Shown here: positions 26,005 to 34,126 of the stretch, in pieces | Layout: each line of letters opens with the position of its first letter | Position numbering within the stretch: position 1 is the first letter of the stretch | Assembly (NCBI RefSeq): GCF_013185195.1 | Contig: NZ_JAAZWC010000027.1 | Coordinates: forward strand, 1-64,000 | Direction: 5' to 3' | Length of the DNA stretch: 64,000 bases | From: Saccharibacillus qingshengii | GTDB taxonomy: Bacteria > Bacillota > Bacilli > Paenibacillales > Paenibacillaceae | Translations under genes and position numbers: made by a program | Notes under the pieces: model-generated | Database searches by the model: none | Told to the model about the DNA's origin: nothing | Seen by the model: only the letters and a program-made list of their open reading frames with translations

Positions 26005-26967
26005 TCAACCTTTCCAGTGCTTGCCCTGCCAGGTACCGCGACGTTTCAGCTCGTCATCGATCCCGTTCAGCACTTCCCATTTCTTCAGGCTCCACATGGG
26101 ACCGACAAGCAGATCCCGAGGCGCATCGCCCGTCAGGCGGTGTACGATCATTTCCGGAGGAAGCATCTCCAGCGTATCGGCGATCAGGCCGATATATTCG
26201 TCCCGCTCCAGCAAACGGAGCAGTCCGGCTTCGTACTGCTTGACCATCGGCGTTTTGCGCATGAGATGCAGCAGATGGATCTTGATGCCCTGAACGCCCA
26301 TATGGGCGACGGCACGTCCGGTATCCAGCATCATTTCGTGCGTTTCCTGCGGAAGACCGTAAATGATATGCGCGCAAACGCGGATTCCCCGTGCGCGCAG
26401 CTTGGCAACCGCTTCTTCGTAGCAGGCCGTATCGTGCGCCCGGTTGATGAGCACGGAAGTCGATTCGTGGATCGTTTGCAGGCCCATTTCGACCCACAGA
26501 TAAGTTCGTTCGTTCAATTCGGCCAGATAATCGATGACTTCGTCGGGCAGGCAGTCCGGCCGAGTAGCGATAGCAAGCCCGACAACGCCCGGCTGCTTGA
26601 GGATTTCTTCATAATATTCGCGCAGCGTCTCAACCGGCGCATACGTATTCGTATAGGCCTGGAAATACCCGATATATTTGGCGCTCGGCCATTTCAGGTG
26701 CTGGCGGTCGCGGATATTGTTGAACTGGGTAACGAGATCGTCGCGGCGGCTGCCGGCGAAATCGCCCGATCCGCGTGCGCTGCAGAAGGTGCACCCGCCT
26801 TTGGCGATCGAGCCGTCACGGTTGGGGCAGGAAAATCCGGCATCGAGCATGACCTTGAATACTTTGTCTCCAAATTGGTCGTGCATTTCGGTATTCCAGG
26901 TATGGAATCGCTTGTCGCTCCAGAGCAGCGGCGCTGCCGGTTCGATCGTCGGGATAAGGGAAGACAT
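26005..26967 (-). CDS. mnmL: Radical SAM protein, MnmL-type (YtqA / TIGR01212 family)
   Basis: This 320-residue radical SAM enzyme has the 4Fe-4S motif in CPNRDGSIAKGGCTFC near residues 47-62, an expanded Cys spacing typical of the YtqA / Elp3-like branch. Further landmarks are YFQAYTNTYAP near 105 and YLWVEMGLQTIHE near 155. In B. subtilis YtqA (MnmL) acts with YtqB (MnmM) in the last steps from cmnm5U to mnm5U in tRNA. AAAGGAG lies 9 bases before ATG. It is the first gene of a two-gene operon. Confidence 0.9.
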   Translation of the reverse strand: MSSLIPTIEPAAPLLWSDKRFHTWNTEMHDQFGDKVFKVMLDAGFSCPNRDGSIAKGGCTFCSARGSGDFAGSRRDDLVTQFNNIRDRQHLKWPSAKYIGYFQAYTNTYAPVETLREYYEEILKQPGVVGLAIATRPDCLPDEVIDYLAELNERTYLWVEMGLQTIHESTSVLINRAHDTACYEEAVAKLRARGIRVCAHIIYGLPQETHEMMLDTGRAVAHMGVQGIKIHLLHLMRKTPMVKQYEAGLLRLLERDEYIGLIADTLEMLPPEMIVHRLTGDAPRDLLVGPMWSLKKWEVLNGIDDELKRRGTWQGKHWKG

Positions 26968-27092
26968 GGGTCGAACTCCTTTCGGTATCAGTCAATCTTT
27001 AATTCTAGCAAAATCGGCAGGAAGAAAAAACATCAATTCGGTGAACACCGTTTTGAACCGAAAAATAAAAGTTAAAAAAATAAATTTTGCGC

Positions 27093-27122
27093 TTGATATA
27101 TATTACATGGATGTGTTATATT
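27093..27122 (+). promoter_or_regulatory. Promoter of the small 61-residue gene
   Basis: TTGATA (27093-27098), an 18-bp spacer and TATATT (27117-27122) stand in AT-rich DNA about 110 bases before the small gene. Confidence 0.6.
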
Positions 27123-27232
27123 TATCCCGAGATCGGAAGACGGGTTAAACAGCGTCGCATCAACAATGGTAACGCTATCAATAAAGCCCGGCACAAGCCG
27201 ATTATTTTATAGAAATGAAGAGGTGATTGACG

Positions 27233-27418
27233 ATGACAACTCAATTTGCAGCGAATCATGCGGACGAGAAAGTATCGGTTGAACTGACCCGCGAAGAAGC
27301 GTTGGCGCTGACCGGCGTACGTTTCCACAACGGACATAAGATTGAAGTGGATGCCCGCAAGAAAATTCGCAGTGCTTTTGAAAAGGCATTCGATATTGCC
27401 GAGGATCGCGCGGAATAA
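27233..27418 (+). CDS. Small hypothetical protein
   Basis: This 61-residue soluble protein was not recognised. It has an acidic first half (EKVSVELTREEALALTG) and a basic then acidic helical second half (DARKKIRSAFEKAFDIAEDRAE). AGAGGTGA lies 6 bases before ATG at 27233, so this start is preferred over TTG at 27227. It has its own promoter (27093) and terminator (27524), which supports it as a genuine short gene. Confidence 0.75.
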   Translation: MTTQFAANHADEKVSVELTREEALALTGVRFHNGHKIEVDARKKIRSAFEKAFDIAEDRAE

Positions 27419-27523
27419 ACGAGACTGGGGTTCGAATACGTGCCCTTTCGGTTAACCGGATTATCTGTCCCGGCATAGATGAGCGGTTTCGGCAAACGTT
27501 TTGTTCGCCGGAAGCCGCATTAG

Positions 27524-27554
27524 GAAGCCCTTCCTCGAGGAAGGGCTTCTTTTT
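27524..27554 (+). terminator. Terminator after the small gene
   Basis: A 26-bp perfect palindrome (GAAGCCCTTCCTC and its complement) is followed by TTTTT. The remaining part of 27419-27778 carries only the trmB leader, with a possible promoter TTTACT / CACAAT near 27600-27625. Confidence 0.92.
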
Positions 27555-27778
27555 CGCGCGGAAAGGCGTTGGCGGGGTTCATCGTCCGTTTTTGATCTTT
27601 ACTTTTCGCGGGAACTTGGGCACAATAAGGCGGAGGCTGGCCCGGAAGCGGACATCGATTCGAACGAAGCGGGAGGCGGGCGACAAAGACGATCGGAATC
27701 GTCGGCAGAACATGGCGCCGGCAGCCGAGGATCGGGTTTGCAGCCGCCGAGCCGAGATTTTTATAGCGGAGGAATGAC

Positions 27779-28579
27779 ATGCGTTTACGCGGAAGAAAAG
27801 GAATCCGGGAAAACCTGGAGGCACAACCGGAATTGGTTGTTCTCGAACCGGAACAGTATAAGGGACGTTGGGCCGAGCTGTTCGGCAACGACCATCCGAT
27901 TTATGTGGAACTTGGCATGGGCAAAGGGCGCTTTATCAGCGGCACAAGCGTGCGCAATCCCGAAGCGAACTTTATCGGTATCGACATGTACGACGAGCTG
28001 GTTCGCCGGGCAAGCGAGAAAGCGAGAGCGGCCTGGGCGGAACTCGGCCACGAGACGCCGCCGAGCCTGATGCTCGCGCGCGCCAACGTCGAGAAGCTCG
28101 AAGATATTTTTGCGCCGGGCGAACTGGAACGCATTTATTTGAATTTCAGCGATCCCTGGCCGAAAAAGAAACATGCCCGCCGCCGCCTGACGCATCCCCG
28201 TTTCCTGGAGATGTACAAGCGCGTGCTGAACACGGACGGACAGATCCATTTCAAGACGGATTCGGAGACGCTGTTCGAATTCTCGCTGAATTCGTTTGCG
28301 GACTCGGGACTGCAGATGACCAATATCAGCTTGAACCTGCACCGCGACGGTATCAACGAAGAACACGTCATGACGGAATACGAACATAAATTCATGGGCA
28401 AAGGCATGAATATCCATCGCTGCGAAGTCGTGATCGGCGAGCGTGCGCTCGAACGCTACGACGAGATCCGTATGGAGCCTTACCGCATCTCGCCCGACGA
28501 GAGAGCGGCCCTCGCCGCCGAAGAAGCCGAGGAGCAGGCGCAAGCTTCCGAAGACGAGAAGTCCGGAAGCGAAGCCTGA
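27779..28579 (+). CDS. trmB: tRNA (guanine-N7)-methyltransferase
   Basis: TrmB forms m7G46 in tRNA. Motif I is VELGMGKGRFISG near residues 42-54, followed by FIGIDMYDELV near 64, and the family signature FSDPWPKKKHARRRLTHPRF near 123-142. The protein has 266 residues, about 50 more than most bacterial TrmB proteins: the extra part is an acidic, Ala/Glu-rich tail from about 235 (EEAEEQAQASEDEKSG). GGAGGA lies a few bases before ATG. Confidence 0.96.
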   Translation: MRLRGRKGIRENLEAQPELVVLEPEQYKGRWAELFGNDHPIYVELGMGKGRFISGTSVRNPEANFIGIDMYDELVRRASEKARAAWAELGHETPPSLMLARANVEKLEDIFAPGELERIYLNFSDPWPKKKHARRRLTHPRFLEMYKRVLNTDGQIHFKTDSETLFEFSLNSFADSGLQMTNISLNLHRDGINEEHVMTEYEHKFMGKGMNIHRCEVVIGERALERYDEIRMEPYRISPDERAALAAEEAEEQAQASEDEKSGSEA

Positions 28580-28654
28580 TCTTTTGGTGCAGTCTTAAAA
28601 ACTTGCCTTCGAGCTTGAAGCTAAAAAACGAACTTGAAGCATGTTTTTACAACC

Positions 28655-28706
28655 AAGGGCAGGCCGTTCACGGGAAGTGTCACTCCCGAACGACCTGCCC
28701 TTTTTT
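28655..28706. terminator. Terminator between trmB and glycosyltransferase gene
   Basis: AAGGGCAGGCCGTTC and GAACGACCTGCCCTT form a long, slightly imperfect stem that ends in TTTTTT and lies between convergent genes. Confidence 0.85.
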
Positions 28707-28758
28707 CTTCTGCTTTTTCCCCTATCCCCAAAAAGAAAAGGCGCCTTCCCTGAATCGC

Positions 28759-29901
28759 TCAGAGAGACACCTTATTCGTGGTTTCCAATATTTCGATAAT
28801 GCGCTTGGCGCTCTGCATCGGCCGCAGCTTCTCGATGTTCAGACGGCTTTCCGCGCGGCGCCTCGCAAGCTCCGCATATTCATGTTCGTCCGTGAGGCGC
28901 GACATCCATTTGCCGACCACCTCAAGCGAAGACAACCGTTCTCCCCAACCTTTGCTGGTGAAGTATTCGCAGTTTTCTTCTTCCTGACCGGGAAGCGGAT
29001 TGTGGAACAGCATCGGAATGGCTTTGGCCAGTCCTTCGGTGCAGGTCATGCCGCCCGGCTTCGTAATAAGCAGGTCGGAAGCTTCCATCAGTTTGTCGAT
29101 CTCTTTGGTATAGCCGATCACGTGGACATTCTCATGCTGGAAACGGGGATCTTTTTTCAGCTTCCGCATCGCTTTTTCGTTGCTGCCGACGCAGAAGACC
29201 AGCTGGATATTCTGGCGCCACCGGGTTAGATAAGGATTGAGTACGTCTCCGTTCATCAATCCCCAGCCGCCGCTCATGACGAGCACCGTAGGCATATCCT
29301 TGAGTCCCATGTCCTGCAGAATGCCCGCTTTGACAGGATGTTCCCAGAAGCTCGGATGAACGGGAATACCGGTCACGTCGATCCGCAGCGGCGAGACGCC
29401 GCGCTGCAGAACCTTGGTTTTGACTTCCTGCGTGGAAACCAGGTAGTGGTCCACGCCCGAACTGATCCAGGTTCCGTGCGCGTCGTAATCGGTAATGACC
29501 GTGCAGAGCGGAACTCGCAGGCCCAATCGTTTGAGCCGGGAGATGACCGCGCTCGGAATCGGATGCGTGCAGACAACGAGATCCGGCTTGAGCTGCTCGA
29601 CGACTTCGCGCGCGTGCGCGTAGAAAAGCCGGTGCAGAGCAAGCGTGGTCAGACGGTTCAGCGATTTCTTGTACTGCTGTTTGTACATCATGCTCACGAA
29701 CCGGGGTTGGGTAACCACCGTTTTCTTATAGGCGTTGATGAACAGCGGCGCGACTTTGGGGTTCAGAAAGCTCCCCAGTTCCAGCACCCGCGCCTGAACG
29801 TCGGGAGAAAGCTTGCGAAGGCTGCCGGACAGGGCGTAGGCGGCCCGCGTATGCCCGGTGCCGAAACCTTCCGACAGAATCAGCACTCTGTATTTGGACA
29901 C
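28759..29901 (-). CDS. Diacylglycerol glucosyltransferase-like enzyme (UgtP / MGDG synthase family)
   Basis: This glycosyltransferase of about 380 residues, family GT28, transfers sugar from a nucleotide donor to diacylglycerol at the inner face of the membrane. Motifs: LILSEGFGTGHTRAA at the N terminus, VCTHPIPSAV near 110, VITDYDAHGTWI near 135, MSGGWGLMNG near 210 and the donor-binding ITKPGGMTCTEGLAKAIP near 285-302. GTG at 29901 is preferred: AAAGGTGA lies 8 bases upstream and the protein then begins MSKYRVLILSEG, as in relatives. Another GTG lies at 29913. The product would be a glycolipid anchor for teichoic acid. Confidence 0.88.
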   Translation of the reverse strand: MSKYRVLILSEGFGTGHTRAAYALSGSLRKLSPDVQARVLELGSFLNPKVAPLFINAYKKTVVTQPRFVSMMYKQQYKKSLNRLTTLALHRLFYAHAREVVEQLKPDLVVCTHPIPSAVISRLKRLGLRVPLCTVITDYDAHGTWISSGVDHYLVSTQEVKTKVLQRGVSPLRIDVTGIPVHPSFWEHPVKAGILQDMGLKDMPTVLVMSGGWGLMNGDVLNPYLTRWRQNIQLVFCVGSNEKAMRKLKKDPRFQHENVHVIGYTKEIDKLMEASDLLITKPGGMTCTEGLAKAIPMLFHNPLPGQEEENCEYFTSKGWGERLSSLEVVGKWMSRLTDEHEYAELARRRAESRLNIEKLRPMQSAKRIIEILETTNKVSL

Positions 29902-30017
29902 GTTTTTCGTCACCTTTTTCGCAAAGGCCCGCTGCCGTCGTCCGTGACGCGGAAAGACGGGCCCATTTTTCGATTTGCCTGTTTTTGCAGGCGGCTACCC
30001 TTCCTACGATAGCCGCT

Positions 30018-30545
30018 TTAAGGCCATAATGCAACCGTAAGCCAAGCGGTCAGAGAGCCGATCACTCCCCCTGCCAGCACGTCGGACGGATAGTGCAGAC
30101 CGAGGTACATGCGGGAGGTTCCTACAATTAACGCGATCGGAAGCAGAATGGCCGTTGTCCAGGGAATCAGGATCATGATCGGGACCGTGACCGAGAAGAT
30201 GGCCGTCGTGTGTCCGGAAGGGAACGAATGGTCCACAAGCGGATTACGGAACGTGTTCGTTTCCGGCAGCGCAAGATGGGGCCGCACGCGCGGGTACAGC
30301 TTTTTGACGATCGCGACCGGCACATGGCTGACGGCAAGCGCCACAAGCGAATGCAGAGCCGCCGAGTTCCATGGAGCTGGAGCGAGCCAGGAGGCGAGGA
30401 CGGTCGCCGTGATCGTGAAGGTGGCGCCGCCCAAATGCGTCAGGTAATAAAGCAGGATACTCAAGACGCGGTGGTGCAGACGTCCATTGACCCATTTGAA
30501 AAGGCGCTGGTCCAGTTGGCTCAGCTTAATCAGCAGGCTACGCAT
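30018..30545 (-). CDS. PAP2 family phosphatase
   Basis: This 175-residue membrane phosphatase has about five hydrophobic segments. The three-part active site is complete: KKLYPRVRPHLA (near 83-94), SFPSGHTTA (near 110-118) and SRMYLGLHYPSDVLAG (near 145-160). Relatives dephosphorylate undecaprenyl pyrophosphate (BcrC) or phosphatidic acid; the short length fits BcrC-like enzymes. GGAGG lies 7 bases before ATG. It lies upstream of, and in the same direction as, the diacylglycerol glucosyltransferase gene. Confidence 0.92.
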   Translation of the reverse strand: MRSLLIKLSQLDQRLFKWVNGRLHHRVLSILLYYLTHLGGATFTITATVLASWLAPAPWNSAALHSLVALAVSHVPVAIVKKLYPRVRPHLALPETNTFRNPLVDHSFPSGHTTAIFSVTVPIMILIPWTTAILLPIALIVGTSRMYLGLHYPSDVLAGGVIGSLTAWLTVALWP

Positions 30546-30641
30546 AAGATACCTCCGGAGAAAGAGCCCGAGCGATTGGAGAAGGCGACGGGGCTATCTT
30601 TTTTTGCTGCGAAACGACGGTTTCCATAGCGGGTGGCAGTT

Positions 30642-30670
30642 TTGACTCTATCAACCCCGAATTATACAAT
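30642..30670 (+). promoter_or_regulatory. Promoter of the GT2 gene
   Basis: TTGACT (30642-30647), a 17-bp spacer and TACAAT (30665-30670). The transcript would carry a leader of about 415 bases before the GT2 start at 31092. I see no known riboswitch in that leader. Confidence 0.55.
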
Positions 30671-31091
30671 GATTCAAGGGAATTATAATAGGGTTAAAAA
30701 AAATTAACCGAATTTGCCCAACTTTTATCATCCTTTCACGTTTATTATTAAAGATGGGAAGAACGGGAGGTGGGCGAATCCCGAGAGTCCAAGCTTTTTC
30801 AGGGCCGAAAGCTCGAAAGCCGGCGATATCCGTACGAAATGGCGCTGCGGAAGCGAAACGGCAGGGTGCTGCGGCGAATTTGAAGGCAAGGGCTTCTTTT
30901 TTTGCCCCGCATCACGAATTCACGCTTTTGACAAATGTCCGCAAAATCGCCAGAATCGAAAAGAACGATTTCTAACCGTCTACAAACAAAACAGGGTCAT
31001 GCAAGGTCGCTGCGGAACACAAGGCACAGAAAACACAAAAAAAGAATCTTTCTGTGAACATAGGGGTAACAAAAAGGGGGTTCAACCAATC

Positions 31092-32330
31092 ATGCTGCAA
31101 GGAATATTCATGACGCTCCAGGTGCTGCTGGCCATAATCGGAGTGTATCAGTTTGGTTTCGCACTGTTCGGATTGTACAAAAAGAAAAAGCAGGAACCGT
31201 TTGAACCGCAAAAGTCGTTCGCCATTCTGGTGGCCGCCCACAACGAGGAGCAGGTCATCGGGGCGCTCATGGAAAACTTGAAACGTCTCAAGTATCCGAA
31301 GGAATTGTACGACGTATTCGTCATTTGCGATAACTGTACGGACAAAACGGCGGAGATCGTGCGCGAACACGGCTGGAATGCCTGCGTACGTACGAATCCT
31401 AACCTCCGGGGCAAAGGATACGCCATCGAGTGGATGCTGGGAGAGCTCTGGAAGCTCGACCGCGAATATGACGGCATCGTGATGCTGGACGCGGACAACC
31501 TGGCCCACACGGACTTCCTGATCGGCATGAACGACGATCTTTGCCGGGGAGCCCAAGTCATCCAGGGTTACATCGATACGAAGAACCCGAACGATTCGTG
31601 GATCACGGCCGCTTACGGGATTTCGTATTGGTACATCAACCGGTTGTGGCAGCTGTCGCGCCATAACCTGAACATGGCCAACTTCCTCGGGGGCACGGGC
31701 ATGTGTTTCGACAACAAGCTGCTCAAGGAAATGGGCTGGGGCGCAACGAGCCTGGTCGAGGACTTGGAGTTCACCATGCGGTGCGTCGCGCGCGGCGTAT
31801 ATCCGAAGTTCAACTATCACGCGAAAATTTACGACGAGAAGCCGCTGACGTTCAAAGCTTCCTCCGTTCAGCGTCTGCGCTGGATGCAGGGACACTTCAC
31901 GGTAGCGCGCAAATACTTCTTCCCGCTTCTATGGAAAAGTATCCGCGATCGCAGCCTGGTGAAGTTCGACATGGCGCTGTACGCGGTCAACGTGTACAGC
32001 GTGCTGCTGACGCTGATGCTGACCGTCGTGCTGTACGGCGACATCGTATTGTTTGACGGCCCGCATCTGGTGACCATGTATACGTACATGCCGCTGTGGG
32101 TAGCTGCCGGAGCCATTGTGGCCCAGGTCGCTGTATTCTTCGTCGCCATGATTCTGGAAAAGGTCAAATCGTGGAAAGTGTATGTGTATATGCTGCTTTT
32201 CCCGATCTACCTGCTGTCGTGGTTCCCGATCACGTTCTATGCGTTCTTCACGCAGAACAACAAGCAGTGGAGCCACACCAAGCATACCCGGGTCGTTAGA
32301 CTGGACGAAATGCAAAGCGAACAAAGCTAA
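31092..32330 (+). CDS. Processive family 2 glycosyltransferase
   Basis: This membrane glycosyltransferase of 412 residues resembles hyaluronan synthase, IcaA and BcsA. After one N-terminal transmembrane helix comes the GT-A domain with VAAHNEEQVIGAL near 42, VICDNCTDKT near 70, the metal motif MLDADN near 130 and the processivity motif QRLRW near 260. Three or four transmembrane helices follow. It probably extrudes a polysaccharide. The long frame upstream is not used: ATG at 31092 follows AAGGGGG and starts at the membrane helix. No export partner or deacetylase is adjacent. Confidence 0.9.
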   Translation: MLQGIFMTLQVLLAIIGVYQFGFALFGLYKKKKQEPFEPQKSFAILVAAHNEEQVIGALMENLKRLKYPKELYDVFVICDNCTDKTAEIVREHGWNACVRTNPNLRGKGYAIEWMLGELWKLDREYDGIVMLDADNLAHTDFLIGMNDDLCRGAQVIQGYIDTKNPNDSWITAAYGISYWYINRLWQLSRHNLNMANFLGGTGMCFDNKLLKEMGWGATSLVEDLEFTMRCVARGVYPKFNYHAKIYDEKPLTFKASSVQRLRWMQGHFTVARKYFFPLLWKSIRDRSLVKFDMALYAVNVYSVLLTLMLTVVLYGDIVLFDGPHLVTMYTYMPLWVAAGAIVAQVAVFFVAMILEKVKSWKVYVYMLLFPIYLLSWFPITFYAFFTQNNKQWSHTKHTRVVRLDEMQSEQS

Positions 32331-32372
32331 AAAGAAACCGGAAAGCCGCACAAACAATTTTCGAAAAAGGTC

Positions 32373-32401
32373 TTTACAAGAATGCGACTTTCCGGTATAG
32401 T
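32373..32401 (+). promoter_or_regulatory. Promoter of infC-rpmI-rplT operon
   Basis: TTTACA (32373-32378), a 17-bp spacer and TATAGT (32396-32401). Transcription begins near 32408, about 205 bases before infC. Confidence 0.75.
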
Positions 32402-32407
32402 AGTCAA

Positions 32408-32564
32408 AGTGTTGTTTAACCATTAGGATTCAAAAGCAGAAGCTCCGCTTCTCACCTACCCGGCATTGTCGGCTGGTTCCCGATCCGATCGTTTATGAAG
32501 AGTTTTTCCTCATGAAGATTGAAGATCACCGGGATGCGGACAGTTTGTCCGTATCCCTTTTATT
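32408..32564 (+). promoter_or_regulatory. L20-type leader with attenuator
   Basis: The infC leader contains an AGAAGC-tcc-GCTTCT hairpin and ends in a strong terminator, GGGATgCGGACA / TGTCCGtATCCC with TTTTATT (32531-32564), 49 bases before infC. In B. subtilis ribosomal protein L20 binds such a leader and promotes termination, so the operon that encodes L20 is repressed by its product. I did not fold it; the assignment rests on position and the terminator. Confidence 0.75.
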
Positions 32565-32612
32565 ATGGGCAAATAAGCCCCTGCAACAAACTCGATTCGG
32601 AGGTGGACGGTT

Positions 32613-33125
32613 ATTAGTAAGGACCATATGATCAATGAGGAAATCCGGGCGCGCGAAGTACGCCTGGTAGGCGCGGAAGGCGAGCAAATCGGAATTAAGC
32701 CGATTCGTGAAGCGCTTCAGATGGCAGCAGACCTGAATTTGGATTTGGTGAACATGGCGCCACAAGCGAAACCGCCGGTTTGCCGGATTATGGATTACGG
32801 CAAGTTCCGTTATGAGCAGCAAAAGAAAGACAAGGAAGCCCGCAAAAATCAGAAGATCGTCGAACTCAAAGAAGTTCGCTTCAGCGCGAACATCGAAGAA
32901 AACGATTATCAGACGAAATTCCGCAACGTGGTGAAGTTCCTCGAAGCCGGCGACAAAGTGAAATGCTCCGTGCGTTTCCGCGGCCGCGAGATCACGCACG
33001 CATCGCTCGGCCAAAGAGTGCTCGAGCGCGTTCGGAACGAAGTGGCGGAATTGTCCGTCGTCGAGCGTCAGCCGAAGCTTGAAGGCCGCAGCATGATTAT
33101 GATTTTGGGTCCGAAAAACCAATAG
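32613..33125 (+). CDS. infC: Translation initiation factor IF-3
   Basis: IF-3 binds the 30S subunit and checks start-codon choice. The 170-residue protein begins with the canonical SKDHMINEEIRAREVRLVG, spans the N-domain to about residue 80 (YGKFRYEQQKKDKEARK linker) and ends with the C-domain (GRSMIMILGPK). The start is the rare ATT codon at 32613 with GGAGGTGG just upstream; this is the known autoregulatory device of infC, since IF-3 discriminates against its own start. An ATG start at 32628 would lose the conserved first residues. Confidence 0.97.
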   Translation: MSKDHMINEEIRAREVRLVGAEGEQIGIKPIREALQMAADLNLDLVNMAPQAKPPVCRIMDYGKFRYEQQKKDKEARKNQKIVELKEVRFSANIEENDYQTKFRNVVKFLEAGDKVKCSVRFRGREITHASLGQRVLERVRNEVAELSVVERQPKLEGRSMIMILGPKNQ

Positions 33126-33137
33126 GGGGAAAGTACA

Positions 33138-33338
33138 ATGCCTAAAATGAAAACACACAGCAGTTTGAAAGGCCGTTTCAAAATTACCGGTACCGGTAAA
33201 GTTACCCGTTACAGCTCGCACAAAAACCACCTGCTCTCGCACAAATCCAAACGTGCAAAGCGCAACCTGAAAGCCGATCATCTGATGGCTTCGGGCGACG
33301 TTAAGCGTCTGGCACAAGGACTCAAGCAACTGAAATAG
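33138..33338 (+). CDS. rpmI: 50S ribosomal protein L35
   Basis: This 66-residue basic protein has the typical start [14 protein letters not shown] and the [10 protein letters not shown] stretch. It lies between infC and rplT with short spacers, in the universal order. GGGGGAAAG precedes ATG. Confidence 0.98.
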   Translation: MPKMKTHSSLKGRFKITGTGKVTRYSSHKNHLLSHKSKRAKRNLKADHLMASGDVKRLAQGLKQLK

Positions 33339-33371
33339 TTTTCAACATAACCGACTGGGAGGTCTTTAGAT

Positions 33372-33731
33372 ATGGCAAGAGTGAAGGGCGGATTTGTAAC
33401 ACGTCGTCGTCATAAAAAAGTATTGAAATTGGCAAAAGGTTATTTCGGTTCCAAACACCGCATTTTTAAAACGGCAAAAGAACAGGTCAACAAATCGTTG
33501 ATCTACGCTTACCGCGATCGTCGTCAGACGAAACGCAACTTCCGCAAACTGTGGATCGTGCGTATCAACGCGGCAGCACGCCAAAACGGTCTTTCGTACA
33601 GCAAAATGATGCACGGCCTGAAACTGGCCGGTATCGACGTAAACCGTAAAATGCTGGCTGATCTGGCTGTAAATGATCTGACGGCGTTCAACACGCTGGC
33701 ATCCGCAGCAAAAGAAAAAGTCAACGCTTAA
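33372..33731 (+). CDS. rplT: 50S ribosomal protein L20
   Basis: This 119-residue, strongly basic protein starts [15 protein letters not shown] and carries the conserved [16 protein letters not shown] near the C terminus. It assembles early on 23S rRNA and, by analogy with B. subtilis, represses its own operon through the leader at 32408-32564. GGGAGG lies ahead of the ATG. Confidence 0.98.
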   Translation: MARVKGGFVTRRRHKKVLKLAKGYFGSKHRIFKTAKEQVNKSLIYAYRDRRQTKRNFRKLWIVRINAAARQNGLSYSKMMHGLKLAGIDVNRKMLADLAVNDLTAFNTLASAAKEKVNA

Positions 33732-33745
33732 ATCAAGCGTAAACG

Positions 33746-33790
33746 AGGCTCTTTACCCGAAATGCGAATTTCGCGGTGAAGGGCCTTTTG
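33746..33790 (+). terminator. Terminator of infC operon
   Basis: AGGCTCTTTACCCGAAA pairs imperfectly with the TTTCGCGGTGAAGGGCC side and ends TTTTG. Confidence 0.8.
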
Positions 33791-34008
33791 TATGTTCTGA
33801 AAATGATGAAAGAAGATAAAATCTCTTTTCATATTATTTAGCACTTTAAAGCGTTTTAACGATGTTTCCTTAAACGATCAAAGGGATTGTTCGTTATTAA
33901 GTCGCAACAGGTGTGAACTATCCCGGTCGTAAGCGATTGCAGTTCAAAAAAAACGAATTTTGTGTTGGAATTCAATTTTTAATAGTAGATTTTGTGGCGG
34001 ACTGAATG

Positions 34009-34014
34009 TATAAT
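34009..34014 (+). promoter_or_regulatory. -10 element of the nucleoside transporter operon
   Basis: A perfect TATAAT lies 113 bases before the BMP gene; the -35 at 17 bp is weak (TAGATT), which suggests an activator or low basal use. Upstream near 33880-33900 the complement reads AATAACGAACAAT, which resembles one half of a PurR box. The rest of 33791-34126 contains nothing else that I recognise. Confidence 0.5.
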
Positions 34015-34126
34015 CTGTAAAGCGAAAGCATCCTGTTGAGAGAGACGCTTACGGTTCAGTCCAGACCGTTTATACAACCGGCGCTCGCCTTATGCAGGCA
34101 AAGATTCTAAGGGGGAACTATCCAAA

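Noticed and set aside
30700-31091. c-di-GMP or other known riboswitch in the GT2 leader
   Set aside because: No GEMM-type core, no T-box motif and no terminator could be recognised by eye.
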